A stretch of 64,000 nucleotides of DNA from Sulfuricurvum sp. (GCA_028718525.1 JAQULP010000014.1:1-64000), one strand, 5' to 3'; positions 12,821 through 21,766 are shown, counted from the first letter of the stretch. Numbers and translations: made by a program. Notes: generated from the letters alone by a model not told the origin.

Positions 12821-14041
12821 TTACCCCATTTGCGCATCAAATTGGTTCACTTTTTCCATAGTGACGGCAATAATCGGTTCCAATCTTTCTGCGCTCAGGC
12901 CGTGTTTTCGTAAAAAATGTTCGATCGCTTCGATATCGAGGATCTCGATCGACCGGACCATCGTCAATAATTCACCGTAAAAGCCATCACCTTCAAATAA
13001 TGCCCGTTCAATCTCAGCCGTTACATTCAGCTTTCGCAGGACTTCCCGGTGAGGAATATTGAATAAAAGATGGATCAATGAAAGCATCCCTACAAAATAG
13101 GCCGTTGCCTGCTGCTCTTTGGTCGCTTTGGGTACAATCAGTTCCAATAATTTTGTCATCAGCTCTGTGCGGTTAATCACCATCAGCAACAAAGGAACCG
13201 TATTGCGTTCGGACGCCTGTGCCTCCGAAAACATCAGAAGCATAATCCACCGGGAGAGCGGTTCGCGCCCCATAAGGGTCAGAACATGCCGGATCGAGGA
13301 GACAGGATTACGAAGCGAAAAGACCGCAGTATTAATAAAACGGATGAGCTTTAGACTGACCATGTGATTGAATTCGAACGCATTAACCAGTTCATCGATG
13401 CCGACATCTCGCTGAAGCAGATTCCACAGCTGCATTACCGACTCTTGATCGAGAGAAAAGGAGGTATTTTCAAGTACTTTCGGCTTGGAAATAAAAAAGC
13501 CCTGAAAATAGGAAAAACCCTTGGCCAGACATTCAGTGTGGATATCATGCGAATCGATTTTTGAGCCGATAACGGTCAGCCCCCGTTTTTTGAGGTTTTC
13601 CACATCATCACGCTTAATCCTACCGCTTCGGGGGATATCGATTTTAAGATAGCTCAAATAGGGGAAAAGCGGGGTAAACTTCTCAATATTTTCAGGGGTA
13701 AACGCAAAATCGTTCAGGGCAAAACGGTACCCCTTTGCAGAAAGTTGGGCAAGACGTTGTTGCAGGTCTTCATCCACGGCAATATCTTCAAGAAGCGCAT
13801 AAACAACCCGCTCTTTGGGAAGCAATTCCTGAAGTTCGGCAACAATAAACCGTTCGTCGGCACGAATAAAACCGACCCGTTTTCCTAAAATCCTGTCGAT
13901 TCCGAAAATACTCTGAAGATTGTTAACCAACACTTCGGTAGCATACGTACTCTTGCTGCACCCGGAAGAGAATAAATCATAGGCAAACAAAGCTCCCCGC
14001 TCGTTGACGATAGGCTGTCGTCCGATGTAGCTGTTACCCAT
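12821..14041 (-). CDS. EAL-HDOD (YuxH/CdgJ-type) signalling protein
   Basis: A two-domain signalling protein. The N-terminal ~200 residues resemble a short EAL domain (YIGRQPIVNERGALFAYDLF) but lack an intact EAL catalytic signature, so phosphodiesterase activity is doubtful. The C-terminal ~190 residues are an HDOD domain (MVSLKLIRFINTAVFSLR, LTLMGREPLSRWIMLLMF), a degenerate HD fold without metal-binding HD residues. Proteins of this layout regulate motility or biofilm in other proteobacteria (YuxH/CdgJ group). It is the first gene downstream of the chemosensory block on the same strand, 10 bases from the 68-residue gene, suggesting it reads out or tunes the pathway. Function is inferred from family only. 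Confidence 0.85.
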   Translation of the reverse strand: MGNSYIGRQPIVNERGALFAYDLFSSGCSKSTYATEVLVNNLQSIFGIDRILGKRVGFIRADERFIVAELQELLPKERVVYALLEDIAVDEDLQQRLAQLSAKGYRFALNDFAFTPENIEKFTPLFPYLSYLKIDIPRSGRIKRDDVENLKKRGLTVIGSKIDSHDIHTECLAKGFSYFQGFFISKPKVLENTSFSLDQESVMQLWNLLQRDVGIDELVNAFEFNHMVSLKLIRFINTAVFSLRNPVSSIRHVLTLMGREPLSRWIMLLMFSEAQASERNTVPLLLMVINRTELMTKLLELIVPKATKEQQATAYFVGMLSLIHLLFNIPHREVLRKLNVTAEIERALFEGDGFYGELLTMVRSIEILDIEAIEHFLRKHGLSAERLEPIIAVTMEKVNQFDAQMG

Positions 14042-14050
14042 TTTGTAAAC

Positions 14051-14257
14051 TTAACCCCTGGGAACTATCGATATGCTAAAAGTCAATCCCGTTTGCATCA
14101 CGACGAAATCATGTTTTTTGCAAAAATCTTTTTGCATCTGTTCAGCCATTTTGTACGCTTCTTCTTTGGCCTCATCAAGGTTTGCAAAATTCTGATGTTC
14201 TGCCATTCCGCTTCGTAAGAAACATCGGCATGGATTTTTAACCTCTACTTTATACAT
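14051..14257 (-). CDS. small conserved-looking protein, function unknown
   Basis: A 68-residue soluble protein I cannot assign. It has a pair of cysteines in CRC near the N terminus and a charged helical middle (LDEAKEEAYKMAEQMQKDF), then a beta-like hydrophobic tail (FVVMQTGLTFSISIV). It sits tightly between the response regulator gene (11 bases) and the EAL-HDOD gene (9 bases) on the same strand, so it is very likely translated and shares their operon. Confidence 0.65.
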   Translation of the reverse strand: MYKVEVKNPCRCFLRSGMAEHQNFANLDEAKEEAYKMAEQMQKDFCKKHDFVVMQTGLTFSISIVPRG

Positions 14258-14268
14258 TATTTCCCTCT

Positions 14269-15606
14269 TTAAAAATCAAATATATCGTCTAAATCAACCG
14301 CATCACCGGCATGTTCTTCCATGGTTAGAATACTGCCGATCGTTTGGGTATTGCTGATTATGGTGTCATCCATATAATTGACACTCGGAGCACCTTCTTC
14401 AAAAATCAGCCGTATCCATCCCATTAAATCCCGACTGAATGCGGCACACAAAGGCCCCAATGCGGAAGATTTTTCAATAAATAGCTGAATATGCTCGCGG
14501 ATATCAATCGATAGCGTACTCAACGCACGCCCAATAGTATAGCTTTCCGAATAAATCGATGCAATCTTGCCGATTCGATCCAGATAAGCACCGATTTCAT
14601 CAACCTCATCGACTTGGATATCCCCGCTTCCGACTACCAATAAAAGCGAATTGAGTTTGGCGATATAGGCTTTAATATCCCCTAAGTCTTCCTCTTCCAT
14701 ATAAGCGTATACTTGGTTCTCCGTTTTGTCGGTTATTTCAAAGGCAACGGTAGAAGAGCCTTCTGAGAGTGCTTCCGGCATCGTCGATTTCACAACGTTT
14801 TCGTGATGCGTTTCATGGTTTGCAACGGTTTTATGAGATGTATTCTCAAGTTTCAACCGGATAGAAATTTTATCTTCATCGTACATATAATCTGTCAATA
14901 CAGGATTTTTTTGGAGGGTAAGCCGAATAAATTTGGGATCAAGCGCCGTGAGACCGGCAAGGGTAAAATAGGTATACTCCGGCGACTCTTCTACCCAGAT
15001 CTGTTGTTCAAGCTTAAATTTTAATCCAATCGATCCGATGGTGTACAAGGTACGGACCGCATCACTGAGAAGGGCACAAGCGTTTTGCGAATTCAAAAGA
15101 TAATATTCCCAAAACTCCGCCAAATCATTGTCATTTTCAATCCGAAACAAGAGCTTTCGGGAGAAAATGCTGCGGCTATAAAGGTTATAGGCCTCTTTAT
15201 TAAGCGATTTATTCCTGCGGGCTTCGCATAGGGAAAAATAGTTGGCCAATCGGGCGGTAAAGATATCAACATTAATCGGTTTGGCAATATAATCTTCCGC
15301 ACCCGCATGCAGGATCTGGCGTTGGCGTTCCGTATCGTCTACGGCGGAAACCGCAACAATAATGACTTTGCTATCTTCAGTCCGTATTCGGCGCGTCGCT
15401 TCGATCCCATCCATTTCCGGCATCATAATATCCATTAAAATCAAGTCATACGCTTCATGGGCTGCCTGACTAACAGCCTCTATCCCGTTAGTGGCTTCAT
15501 CAATTTTTAACTTGACGGATTTGTTTTCCTCTTCATAGGTTTCAAGTACTGCCCGCAGCAGCATCCGATTATTGGCATTATCGTCGACGATTAATATTTT
15601 TTTCAT
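14269..15606 (-). CDS. response regulator with long uncharacterised output region
   Basis: Residues 1-125 are a CheY-like receiver: KILIVDDNANN, phosphoacceptor Asp in LILMDIMMPEMDG, conserved VSAV and the AKPIN lysine. The remaining ~320 residues carry no DNA-binding or enzymatic motif I recognise; they look mixed alpha/beta with a helical end and finish with an acidic tail (DAVDLDDIFDF). It lies 13 bases downstream of the parA-like gene, in line with the chemosensory genes, so phosphorylation by the CheA at 18193 is plausible. The acidic C-terminal peptide could be a docking tail. Output role unknown. Confidence 0.8.
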   Translation of the reverse strand: MKKILIVDDNANNRMLLRAVLETYEEENKSVKLKIDEATNGIEAVSQAAHEAYDLILMDIMMPEMDGIEATRRIRTEDSKVIIVAVSAVDDTERQRQILHAGAEDYIAKPINVDIFTARLANYFSLCEARRNKSLNKEAYNLYSRSIFSRKLLFRIENDNDLAEFWEYYLLNSQNACALLSDAVRTLYTIGSIGLKFKLEQQIWVEESPEYTYFTLAGLTALDPKFIRLTLQKNPVLTDYMYDEDKISIRLKLENTSHKTVANHETHHENVVKSTMPEALSEGSSTVAFEITDKTENQVYAYMEEEDLGDIKAYIAKLNSLLLVVGSGDIQVDEVDEIGAYLDRIGKIASIYSESYTIGRALSTLSIDIREHIQLFIEKSSALGPLCAAFSRDLMGWIRLIFEEGAPSVNYMDDTIISNTQTIGSILTMEEHAGDAVDLDDIFDF

Positions 15607-15619
15607 TGCCTATTCTCCA

Positions 15620-16363
15620 TTATCCTAGTCTTTCTAAGAGTTGTTGCGTAAAACGCCGATAATCTTCAAGCCCTTTAGAACGTCCCTCTCCCAGAACTAC
15701 CGGGGAAGCCGATTCAAATTGTTTCGCCAACCGAATATCAACACCGATCGGCAAAAAGAGTTTCTCTTCACCGAATTGCGTTTTCACTTTTTCAAGCGCA
15801 TCCCGATGTTCAGGGATATGGGGATTGTACATTACCGGTAAAATCCCGACTTCGGCAATATCCCGCCCAATTTGAAGAGCGTTTTGATAAATCGCCCTCA
15901 CCATTTGCCCTACCGCAACCGTCCCGAGATGATGTGGGACAAAAGGGATCACAACCGCATCGGCAACCTCAAGCGAATTTTTCAGCAATGCATCAAATGT
16001 CGGTGGGGTATCAATAATACAGTAATCAAAAAATCCTTCAATCATCTCACGGCGAAAGCGATTTTTCAAAACCCCGCGTAAATCCCCGTACTCATAAACG
16101 TCGAAAAATTCCTGTGCCGGAGCCAGTGTCAGCTGCTCATGCACGGTAGGGATAAACGTTTCACTCAATGTCTTTCCCAAAAAAATCGAGTGGACACCGT
16201 TATCCCTGGAGCCTTCAGCCCCCACCCCTATAGAAGCATGGGCCTGGGTATCAAAATCAATCAAGAGAACCGATCCGTATTTGGCCAATTCACAGGCGAG
16301 ATTCACCGCTGTCGTTGTTTTGGCCGATCCCCCCTTGCGATTACTGACTACGATCGTTTTCAC
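15620..16363 (-). CDS. ParA/MinD-family ATPase, probable array-positioning protein
   Basis: A P-loop ATPase of the ParA type, 247 residues from the GTG at 16363. That start is preferred over the ORF-track ATG at 16411 because GAGAG lies about eight bases upstream and the longer form would overlap the preceding CheW gene. It begins with KTIVVSNRKGGSAKTTT, a deviant Walker motif in which the usual GxGKT glycine is alanine but the signature lysine is kept. Walker A' (LLIDFDTQ) and Walker B (YCIIDTPPTFD) are present. ParA relatives inside chemotaxis loci (ParC of Vibrio, PpfA of Rhodobacter) position chemoreceptor arrays on nucleoid or pole. No parB is adjacent, which fits such a role rather than plasmid partition. 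Role inferred from context. Confidence 0.88.
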   Translation of the reverse strand: MKTIVVSNRKGGSAKTTTAVNLACELAKYGSVLLIDFDTQAHASIGVGAEGSRDNGVHSIFLGKTLSETFIPTVHEQLTLAPAQEFFDVYEYGDLRGVLKNRFRREMIEGFFDYCIIDTPPTFDALLKNSLEVADAVVIPFVPHHLGTVAVGQMVRAIYQNALQIGRDIAEVGILPVMYNPHIPEHRDALEKVKTQFGEEKLFLPIGVDIRLAKQFESASPVVLGEGRSKGLEDYRRFTQQLLERLG

Positions 16364-16373
16364 AAAAGAGCTC

Positions 16374-17150
16374 TCATACGTTCTCCTCACCCGGGAAAAC
16401 AATAGAATCAAGGACGATAACCAATTTCTGATTCAATTCGACAATCCCTCGCGTGCGCAACTGCAAACTAAGCGTCTGGGTACGCTCATACTGTTTAATC
16501 TGCCCCTCTTCCAAAACGACAATATCGTCAATCGTATCGACTTTAATCCCAAACGGCTCATTGCCGTTTTGATAAATGAGCATTTTTTGCATTTGCGATG
16601 ATATCTCATCCGCTTTTTCCATCATCTCATTCAAACAGTGTGTCGTTTGGGTATATATGGCCCCAATTTCATCCTGAAGCATCAGCTGAGCCCGATTCGG
16701 GTCCGTACGATGAATTTCTAAAATCTTTTTTCCCGTTTCATGAAGAGCGGCATGAATAGGCATCAAACGACGCAATATCGCCAATACTTGCGGATCATGC
16801 GTCGTATAACTATCCAGCCACTTTCCCAAACGGCAGGCATGCGGATCGGTAGTCAGTCTAAACTGCCCCGTTGTAAAGACCGCCTCACTAAGAGTTTCCA
16901 CCCAAATTTCATGGTCCCTTTTCACCTGTTTAAAGATAGAAGCTATCTCCTCTTCGTGCGTGTTCAAATTCGCAATTTTACGGAAATTGACCACTTTGAT
17001 ACTGGCATTCTCGTAAACACTCATCCCCTCCACTTTAGGGTGTGCATTCGCCATAGGGGTTATTTTCGGTATCGGCAAGATCCTTATTACCGATTCTACA
17101 GGAACGGCATACGCGTTCGAACCTACCGTAAAGATAATGTAATCACGCAC
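16374..17150 (-). CDS. CheW-like coupling protein with inserted CZB zinc domain (copy A)
   Basis: A scaffold protein linking receptor and CheA, with a chemoreceptor zinc-binding (CZB) domain placed in the middle. The GTG at 17150 is favoured over 17180: the protein then starts VRDYIIFTVGSNAYA, lining up with MSNDYIVFTVSNNYYA of copy B, and GAGAA lies upstream. Residues about 1-62 are the first half of a CheW fold (VRILPIPKITPMANAHPKVEG). Residues ~70-165 are CZB with HEIW, HACRLGKW and HAALHETGKK, giving the expected His/Cys zinc ligands. Residues ~175-255 match the second CheW half (MLIYQNGNEPFGIKVDTIDD, GIVELNQKLVIVLD). It overlaps the preceding 89-codon gene by 8 bases. It may sense zinc or oxidants directly at the array baseplate. 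Confidence 0.87.
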   Translation of the reverse strand: MRDYIIFTVGSNAYAVPVESVIRILPIPKITPMANAHPKVEGMSVYENASIKVVNFRKIANLNTHEEEIASIFKQVKRDHEIWVETLSEAVFTTGQFRLTTDPHACRLGKWLDSYTTHDPQVLAILRRLMPIHAALHETGKKILEIHRTDPNRAQLMLQDEIGAIYTQTTHCLNEMMEKADEISSQMQKMLIYQNGNEPFGIKVDTIDDIVVLEEGQIKQYERTQTLSLQLRTRGIVELNQKLVIVLDSIVFPGEENV

Positions 17151-17412
17151 AAAAGTTCTCGTTTGTTTCAAATCCTTCACATACTTTTTGAAACGGTTTT
17201 ATTTCACTGGGGTATAAAAACTCCCCATCATACATTTTAACGTAAGATAAAATCATCTGTAAAATACCCAAGTGGATATCATCGCTCATACTCATATCAA
17301 AGAGTACCGATTCAGGTGCTTTAGCCTGCAAATAGTCACGAAGAGTTACAATATCATCTTCATACACTACCCCCGAAAATACGACCCTCTCATTTTGCAG
17401 TTCCATTCCCAT
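17143..17412 (-). CDS. small STAS-sized protein in the chemosensory operon
   Basis: An 89-residue protein lying between the two CheW-CZB genes, one base after the stop of copy B and overlapping copy A, so it is clearly part of the operon. The pattern of a short beta strand (VVFSGVV), helix, a second strand ending in SVLFDMSMSDDIHLG and a long helix resembles a STAS fold, where a Ser in a DMS-like motif is the phosphorylation site of anti-sigma antagonists. The similarity is by pattern only. Small STAS proteins have been noted in some chemosensory clusters, which supports but does not prove the call. No catalytic motif is visible. Confidence 0.6.
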   Translation of the reverse strand: MGMELQNERVVFSGVVYEDDIVTLRDYLQAKAPESVLFDMSMSDDIHLGILQMILSYVKMYDGEFLYPSEIKPFQKVCEGFETNENFCA

Positions 17413-17413
17413 G

Positions 17414-18193
17414 TTACGCTACCTCCCGTATCGGCAAAGATACTGTTTTGATTACATTAACCAGCTTTTCGCCAATTTCGACCACTCCTTCAATTTCAAG
17501 AAATGATCCGATTTGGTTCAGGTCATCTACATGCTTAAGCGAAGCGAGATCAATTCTGGCCATATCCTCAATCGTGTCGACAATAATCGCAAAAAAGCTC
17601 TCTTCTTTACGATAAATCAACAATTTTTGCAGATGCGCGGCAATATCTCCGCTTAAATGGATCATTTTTTCGATCTGCCCCATGGTCACATGAAAAATTT
17701 GGCTAATATCGCGCTCAACGATATGAAGCGCTTTTTCCGGATCGGTTTGGCGCAGTTCCAAAGCTACTTTTCCGATCTCATGCAATTGCGCATGTATCGG
17801 ACGCAAGACTTTCAACACCGCCAAAACTTCCGAATCATGCGTACTGTAATTATCCAGCCATTTTCCGAGCCGACATGCATGGGGATCGGTTGTCAGGGTA
17901 AAAGGGCTCCCCTCTCGAAGCGCTTTTTTAAGGCTCTCAACCCAAAACTGATGATCAATCTTCACCTGTTCAAAAATACGGTTCAGCTCTTCTTGATACG
18001 GAGGAAGATCGGTCATTTTTCGAAAACTGACTACTTTTGTCACCCGTTTCTCATACGACATCATCCCTTCAATATAAGGATGGGCATTGGGAATCGTCGT
18101 CAATGAAGGGATTTGAATAATACGCTCAACCCATGCTACCTCGATAGCATAATAGTTGTTGGATACGGTAAAAACGATGTAATCATTGCTCAT
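17414..18193 (-). CDS. CheW-like coupling protein with inserted CZB zinc domain (copy B)
   Basis: Paralogue of the gene at 16374 with the same nested layout: CheW first half about residues 1-62 (YYAIEVAWVERIIQIPSLTT), CZB domain ~72-165 with HQFW, HACRLGKW and HAQLHEIGK, CheW second half ~175-255 (LLIYRKEESFFAIIVDTIED, EGVVEIGEKLVNVIKT). The shared stretch TTDPHACRLGKWLD is nearly identical in both copies, pointing to tandem duplication with strong constraint on the zinc site. Its ATG overlaps the cheA stop (TGATG), so translation is coupled to CheA. It should tether CheA to the receptor while offering a zinc- or oxidant-responsive switch. Confidence 0.88.
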   Translation of the reverse strand: MSNDYIVFTVSNNYYAIEVAWVERIIQIPSLTTIPNAHPYIEGMMSYEKRVTKVVSFRKMTDLPPYQEELNRIFEQVKIDHQFWVESLKKALREGSPFTLTTDPHACRLGKWLDNYSTHDSEVLAVLKVLRPIHAQLHEIGKVALELRQTDPEKALHIVERDISQIFHVTMGQIEKMIHLSGDIAAHLQKLLIYRKEESFFAIIVDTIEDMARIDLASLKHVDDLNQIGSFLEIEGVVEIGEKLVNVIKTVSLPIREVA

Positions 18194-20985
18194 CAGCTTG
18201 CCGCCTTATATTCAGATTTAAGCGCATGCGATATCTCCAACAGTCCCAACGGATCTATCGCCATAATAATCTGACCGTTCCCCAGCAAAGCGGTACCGCT
18301 GAAAATCGGATGATTTTCCATAATCCCCTCCAACGGTTTTTGAACAACGTCGAGCTGTCCGAGCAGTTCATTGACAACCACGGCCAAACGGTTCCCTTTA
18401 ATACTCAACACCACTACCGGAAGCGATTTGCCTTCCAACGATTCTCGATCAAGCATAGAACGGATAAAGAGAAGCGGTATCACCTCTCCCCGTATGTAAA
18501 TGAACGGTTCATTATGGAGATATTCAATCTTGGACGGCATAATTTTTACCGTTTCCGATACGCTGTCCATTGGGAATCCGTAGTGAACATTGCTCATCGA
18601 TACGTGAAGCAGCGAAGTCACCGCCAAAGATACCGGAATCGAAAGGGTGATCGTCGTCCCTTTGTTTGCGACAGTCTTGATGCGTATTGTACCGCCAAAA
18701 TTTTCTATCGATTTTTTGACAACGTCCATGCCTACGCCCCGTCCACTGTATTCGCTGATCGTTTCGGCCGTAGATAGCCCCGGAAGCATCACCATAGAGG
18801 CTTTCTCATCATCACTCATCGCATCGATTTGATCAAGGGTCAGAAGATTTTTTTCCAATACTTTCTGAACGACACGATCAATATTAATCCCGGCTCCGTC
18901 ATCTTTAATCTCGATGATAATCTTATCACTTTGCGCATACGCTTTTAAGGTAATAAGCCCTTCAGGATCTTTCCCTTTTTGCGCACGGATATCCGGGGAT
19001 TCGATCCCGTGATCCAGTGAGTTTCTCATAATATGAATCATCGGATCGGCCAACATCTCGATCATATTTTTATCGAGTTTGGTATCTCCCCCATCCATGG
19101 TAAGATTCACTTTTTTACCTAGATTTTTAGAAATATCCCGGACCAGTTTAGGATAACGGTCAAAAACATAGGAGATCGGTAACATCCGCATCGACATGAT
19201 CAAATCCTGCAACTGTTCGGCTAAGCGATTAATAAACGTATATTTCTCCATAATAGCACGGCGTATCCCCTCCGAGTTCATGGTTTGAACCCCATCGGCA
19301 AGGTACGGCAGAGAATTTTTTGCAACGAGCAATTCACCGACAATATTCATCAGATTGTCAATCGACTCCTGCTCAATCTTAACCGTTTTTCCTATAACGC
19401 TTTTTTTCGATCCGCTATTTTGGTTATCACTGTTTTTCGCTGCCGTTTCACTCGGTTCTTTCACGATTTCGCTAACCGGTTCAACGATACGGGGAGAAGA
19501 GATTGCTGCTGCCGTTTCCGGAACTGTTTCGTGAACACTGCTACTTAACGGAGCAGAATCGATTAAAAGTGTTTCAACCACTGGCTCCGATTCTTCAGGT
19601 ACAAGCATCAGTGGTTCTCTGCCCAAATAGCGCAAAATCCATGCTGTAATCTCCGCACGGCTAGCAAATGTTGTCGGCATCTCCGAGATAAAACTGCGAA
19701 TGTGATTTTGCAAAATTGCATTCACCCGTTCAACAACCGTCTCCTCCTCAACCACTTCCAATGCCATCAACTGCTGTTCCAGTAACGCTTTCATCTGTGC
19801 ATGAGCGGCATCATCCAATACTTTTTGCTCGATGGAGATATTTTCTTCTGCGGCGGACACCTCTTCAACCTTTGCAGCACTCGTTTCTGCCCTGACATCG
19901 GATGGGTCAAAAACAAATGATTCCCCTTTTGGAAGATGGCGGAAAAACGGTTCAAGTTTTGCGATATCCTCATCACCGATTAGATCCAAAAGATTTTGCA
20001 AACGTCGAAGCTGCATACTTTGCAGTGTCTCTTTACCGATTAGCTGGAGTGATTTGCCGACCTTGTCCGCAATGGCATCTTTATCGTGCAAAGCGATGGG
20101 GTTTAGAATTTCATGATAGAGTTCCTTGAGGATATCCAGTTCATGATGACGCTCTCCATCGCTAATCCTTAACAAGGTTGCTATATCCAGCGGGTATAAC
20201 AGCAATTCATCCATAAAATTGTACAAAGCATCGCTGATTTGATCATAGGTCGCATAAACAAATGCTGCCATCTGCATTTTCAAAAGCAATCCGTCGGGAT
20301 CTTCCGTTCCCGATAAAACGGCTACGGCACCGTCACGGCTGATGCATGAGTGGATACCGATCAGATTGTCCCCGAGTAGACTGAGAGCGTACAACGGATC
20401 GTTTCCATAAAGCATACACGATTCATCGACATCAAAAACGATCCCATACAGCTGCGGAACACGGCATATCTCTTCCGTGATCTCTCCCACCTCAAACGGA
20501 AGCGTTGCCTTCAGTGTTTTCAAAAAGTTCAGCGGTAGATTAACAATCCGATTGATATCTCCGATCAGGGAGAATGGGCAGCTCCACTCCTCAATACTGA
20601 TATGAGATTTCCCCATGAGGGCACTTAGCTCTTCGGCGATCTGTTCGATCCGTGTTTCATCCGGTTCGACGATATCGCCACTCTCTTCCGCTGCTTCAAT
20701 CAGGTTCATGACTTCATCAAATGCGTTATAAAGGGATTCAATCATCTCTTCACGAAATGCGAGTTTACCGGATCGGAGCATGTCCAGTAAATCTTCCGCA
20801 TGATGAGTAATTGTTTTAACCGCTTCAAATCCGACAATGCCCGATCCCCCCTTAAGGGTATGAGCAGCTCGGAAAACCGCATTAAGCAATTCCGGGTCAT
20901 CCCCTCCGATACTTTCAATATTTTGATCAATATAAGCAAGATTTTCTCTCGCTTCCAGTAAAAACTGTTCTAAAAGCGGGTTCAT
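18193..20985 (-). CDS. cheA: chemotaxis histidine kinase CheA
   Basis: Central kinase of the pathway. Residues 1-110 are the phosphotransfer domain with AAHTLKGGSG (His42). A long middle region (about 120-520) has no receiver-binding P2 domain I can recognise; it includes a helical section and a low-complexity linker rich in Glu, Ala, Ser and Val. The dimerisation domain starts at SIDNLMNIVGELLVAKNSL, the ATPase has HIMRNSLDHGIE, DDGAGIN and GRGVGMDVV, and a C-terminal CheW-like P5 domain (ALAVTSLLHVS... to the end) docks to CheW. No receiver domain is fused. At 930 residues it is longer than typical CheA because of the middle region. It overlaps the cheY gene start-to-stop by ATGA and the CheW-CZB start by one base. 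Confidence 0.96.
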   Translation of the reverse strand: MNPLLEQFLLEARENLAYIDQNIESIGGDDPELLNAVFRAAHTLKGGSGIVGFEAVKTITHHAEDLLDMLRSGKLAFREEMIESLYNAFDEVMNLIEAAEESGDIVEPDETRIEQIAEELSALMGKSHISIEEWSCPFSLIGDINRIVNLPLNFLKTLKATLPFEVGEITEEICRVPQLYGIVFDVDESCMLYGNDPLYALSLLGDNLIGIHSCISRDGAVAVLSGTEDPDGLLLKMQMAAFVYATYDQISDALYNFMDELLLYPLDIATLLRISDGERHHELDILKELYHEILNPIALHDKDAIADKVGKSLQLIGKETLQSMQLRRLQNLLDLIGDEDIAKLEPFFRHLPKGESFVFDPSDVRAETSAAKVEEVSAAEENISIEQKVLDDAAHAQMKALLEQQLMALEVVEEETVVERVNAILQNHIRSFISEMPTTFASRAEITAWILRYLGREPLMLVPEESEPVVETLLIDSAPLSSSVHETVPETAAAISSPRIVEPVSEIVKEPSETAAKNSDNQNSGSKKSVIGKTVKIEQESIDNLMNIVGELLVAKNSLPYLADGVQTMNSEGIRRAIMEKYTFINRLAEQLQDLIMSMRMLPISYVFDRYPKLVRDISKNLGKKVNLTMDGGDTKLDKNMIEMLADPMIHIMRNSLDHGIESPDIRAQKGKDPEGLITLKAYAQSDKIIIEIKDDGAGINIDRVVQKVLEKNLLTLDQIDAMSDDEKASMVMLPGLSTAETISEYSGRGVGMDVVKKSIENFGGTIRIKTVANKGTTITLSIPVSLAVTSLLHVSMSNVHYGFPMDSVSETVKIMPSKIEYLHNEPFIYIRGEVIPLLFIRSMLDRESLEGKSLPVVVLSIKGNRLAVVVNELLGQLDVVQKPLEGIMENHPIFSGTALLGNGQIIMAIDPLGLLEISHALKSEYKAAS

Positions 20986-21365
20986 ACATTACCTCCGGGA
21001 TACTCAGCTAAAAGGAGTTGTAAATACCCTTTGAGAGCGTCGGGTTTAATCGGTTTGGTCTCAAAAATATTAGCACCGACTCGGAACGCTTCTACCTTAT
21101 CGGTCCGTTCTTCCTGAGTGGTGATCATAATGATAGGAACATGGCGTCGGGAAGGCTGCTTACGTAATTCACTGACAAACGAATAGCCATCCATTATCGG
21201 CATATTGACATCCACCAAATAGAGGTCTACCGCATTGTCTAAACTTTTTTCAAGTGCTTCCATGCCGTTTTCAGCTTCCAGCACTTCAACTCCCATATCA
21301 CGTAAAATCGATCCGTGATAACTCCGTACTGTTTTTGAATCATCGACTACCATTACCGTTGCCAT
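20982..21365 (-). CDS. CheY-like single-domain response regulator
   Basis: A 127-residue stand-alone receiver with MVVDDSKTVRSYH, phosphoacceptor in YLVDVNMPIMDGYSF, conserved Thr in IMITTQ and Lys in ETKPIKPD. The stop overlaps the cheA start (ATGA), so it is coupled to its likely kinase. It could be the pathway output or a phosphate sink; a second single-domain receiver at 21776 shares the operon, and the two may divide these roles. Confidence 0.9.
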   Translation of the reverse strand: MATVMVVDDSKTVRSYHGSILRDMGVEVLEAENGMEALEKSLDNAVDLYLVDVNMPIMDGYSFVSELRKQPSRRHVPIIMITTQEERTDKVEAFRVGANIFETKPIKPDALKGYLQLLLAEYPGGNV

Positions 21366-21376
21366 ATTGCCTGCTC

Positions 21377-21766
21377 CTAAAAAAACTCTATTCCGTCATC
21401 ATCATCATGATGAAGTTTTCCGCCGAATGCGGAACGTCTCTGCTCTGCCCGTTCTAATGTAGCATTAAGTTTCGCATGCATTTTATCGATATTTTCGATG
21501 ACACTTGCGTCATTACCCTCAACAACCTGAACAAAAGACCGCAAATGTTCCTGTACACTCTCTATCGCTTCAATCGTAGCGCTAAGTTGCTGCGCAATAA
21601 TATCCTGATACTGCATCGATTCCACTGTCTCATCATCCAACTGTAATCCGTTGCTCTGAATAAACCGTGCAATACGCATATGGGTTTCATTCGTTAATTC
21701 GATAGTCTCTTTTTCAACCGACTTAATATGCTCAAGCAATCCGTCGAGTGTAGTAAGAAATTGCAT
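21377..21766 (-). CDS. short CheZ-like protein (candidate CheY-P phosphatase)
   Basis: A 129-residue, mostly helical protein. The segment SMQYQDIIAQQLSATIEAI keeps the spacing of the CheZ active site, where Asp and Gln in DxxxQ (QDLTGQ in E. coli) contact CheY-P and place the attacking water. The flanking sequence is a predicted long helical hairpin, also as in CheZ, but the protein is about half the usual length. The acidic C terminus ending DDDDGIEFF resembles the CheY-docking tail of CheZ. It sits between two CheY-type genes. The name is inferred from motif, tail and context; overall similarity must be tested. Confidence 0.65.
   Translation of the reverse strand: MQFLTTLDGLLEHIKSVEKETIELTNETHMRIARFIQSNGLQLDDETVESMQYQDIIAQQLSATIEAIESVQEHLRSFVQVVEGNDASVIENIDKMHAKLNATLERAEQRRSAFGGKLHHDDDDGIEFF

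Noticed and set aside
15620-16363. Plasmid partition locus
   Set aside because: No parB or centromere-like repeats; the gene lies within a chemosensory operon in chromosomal context.
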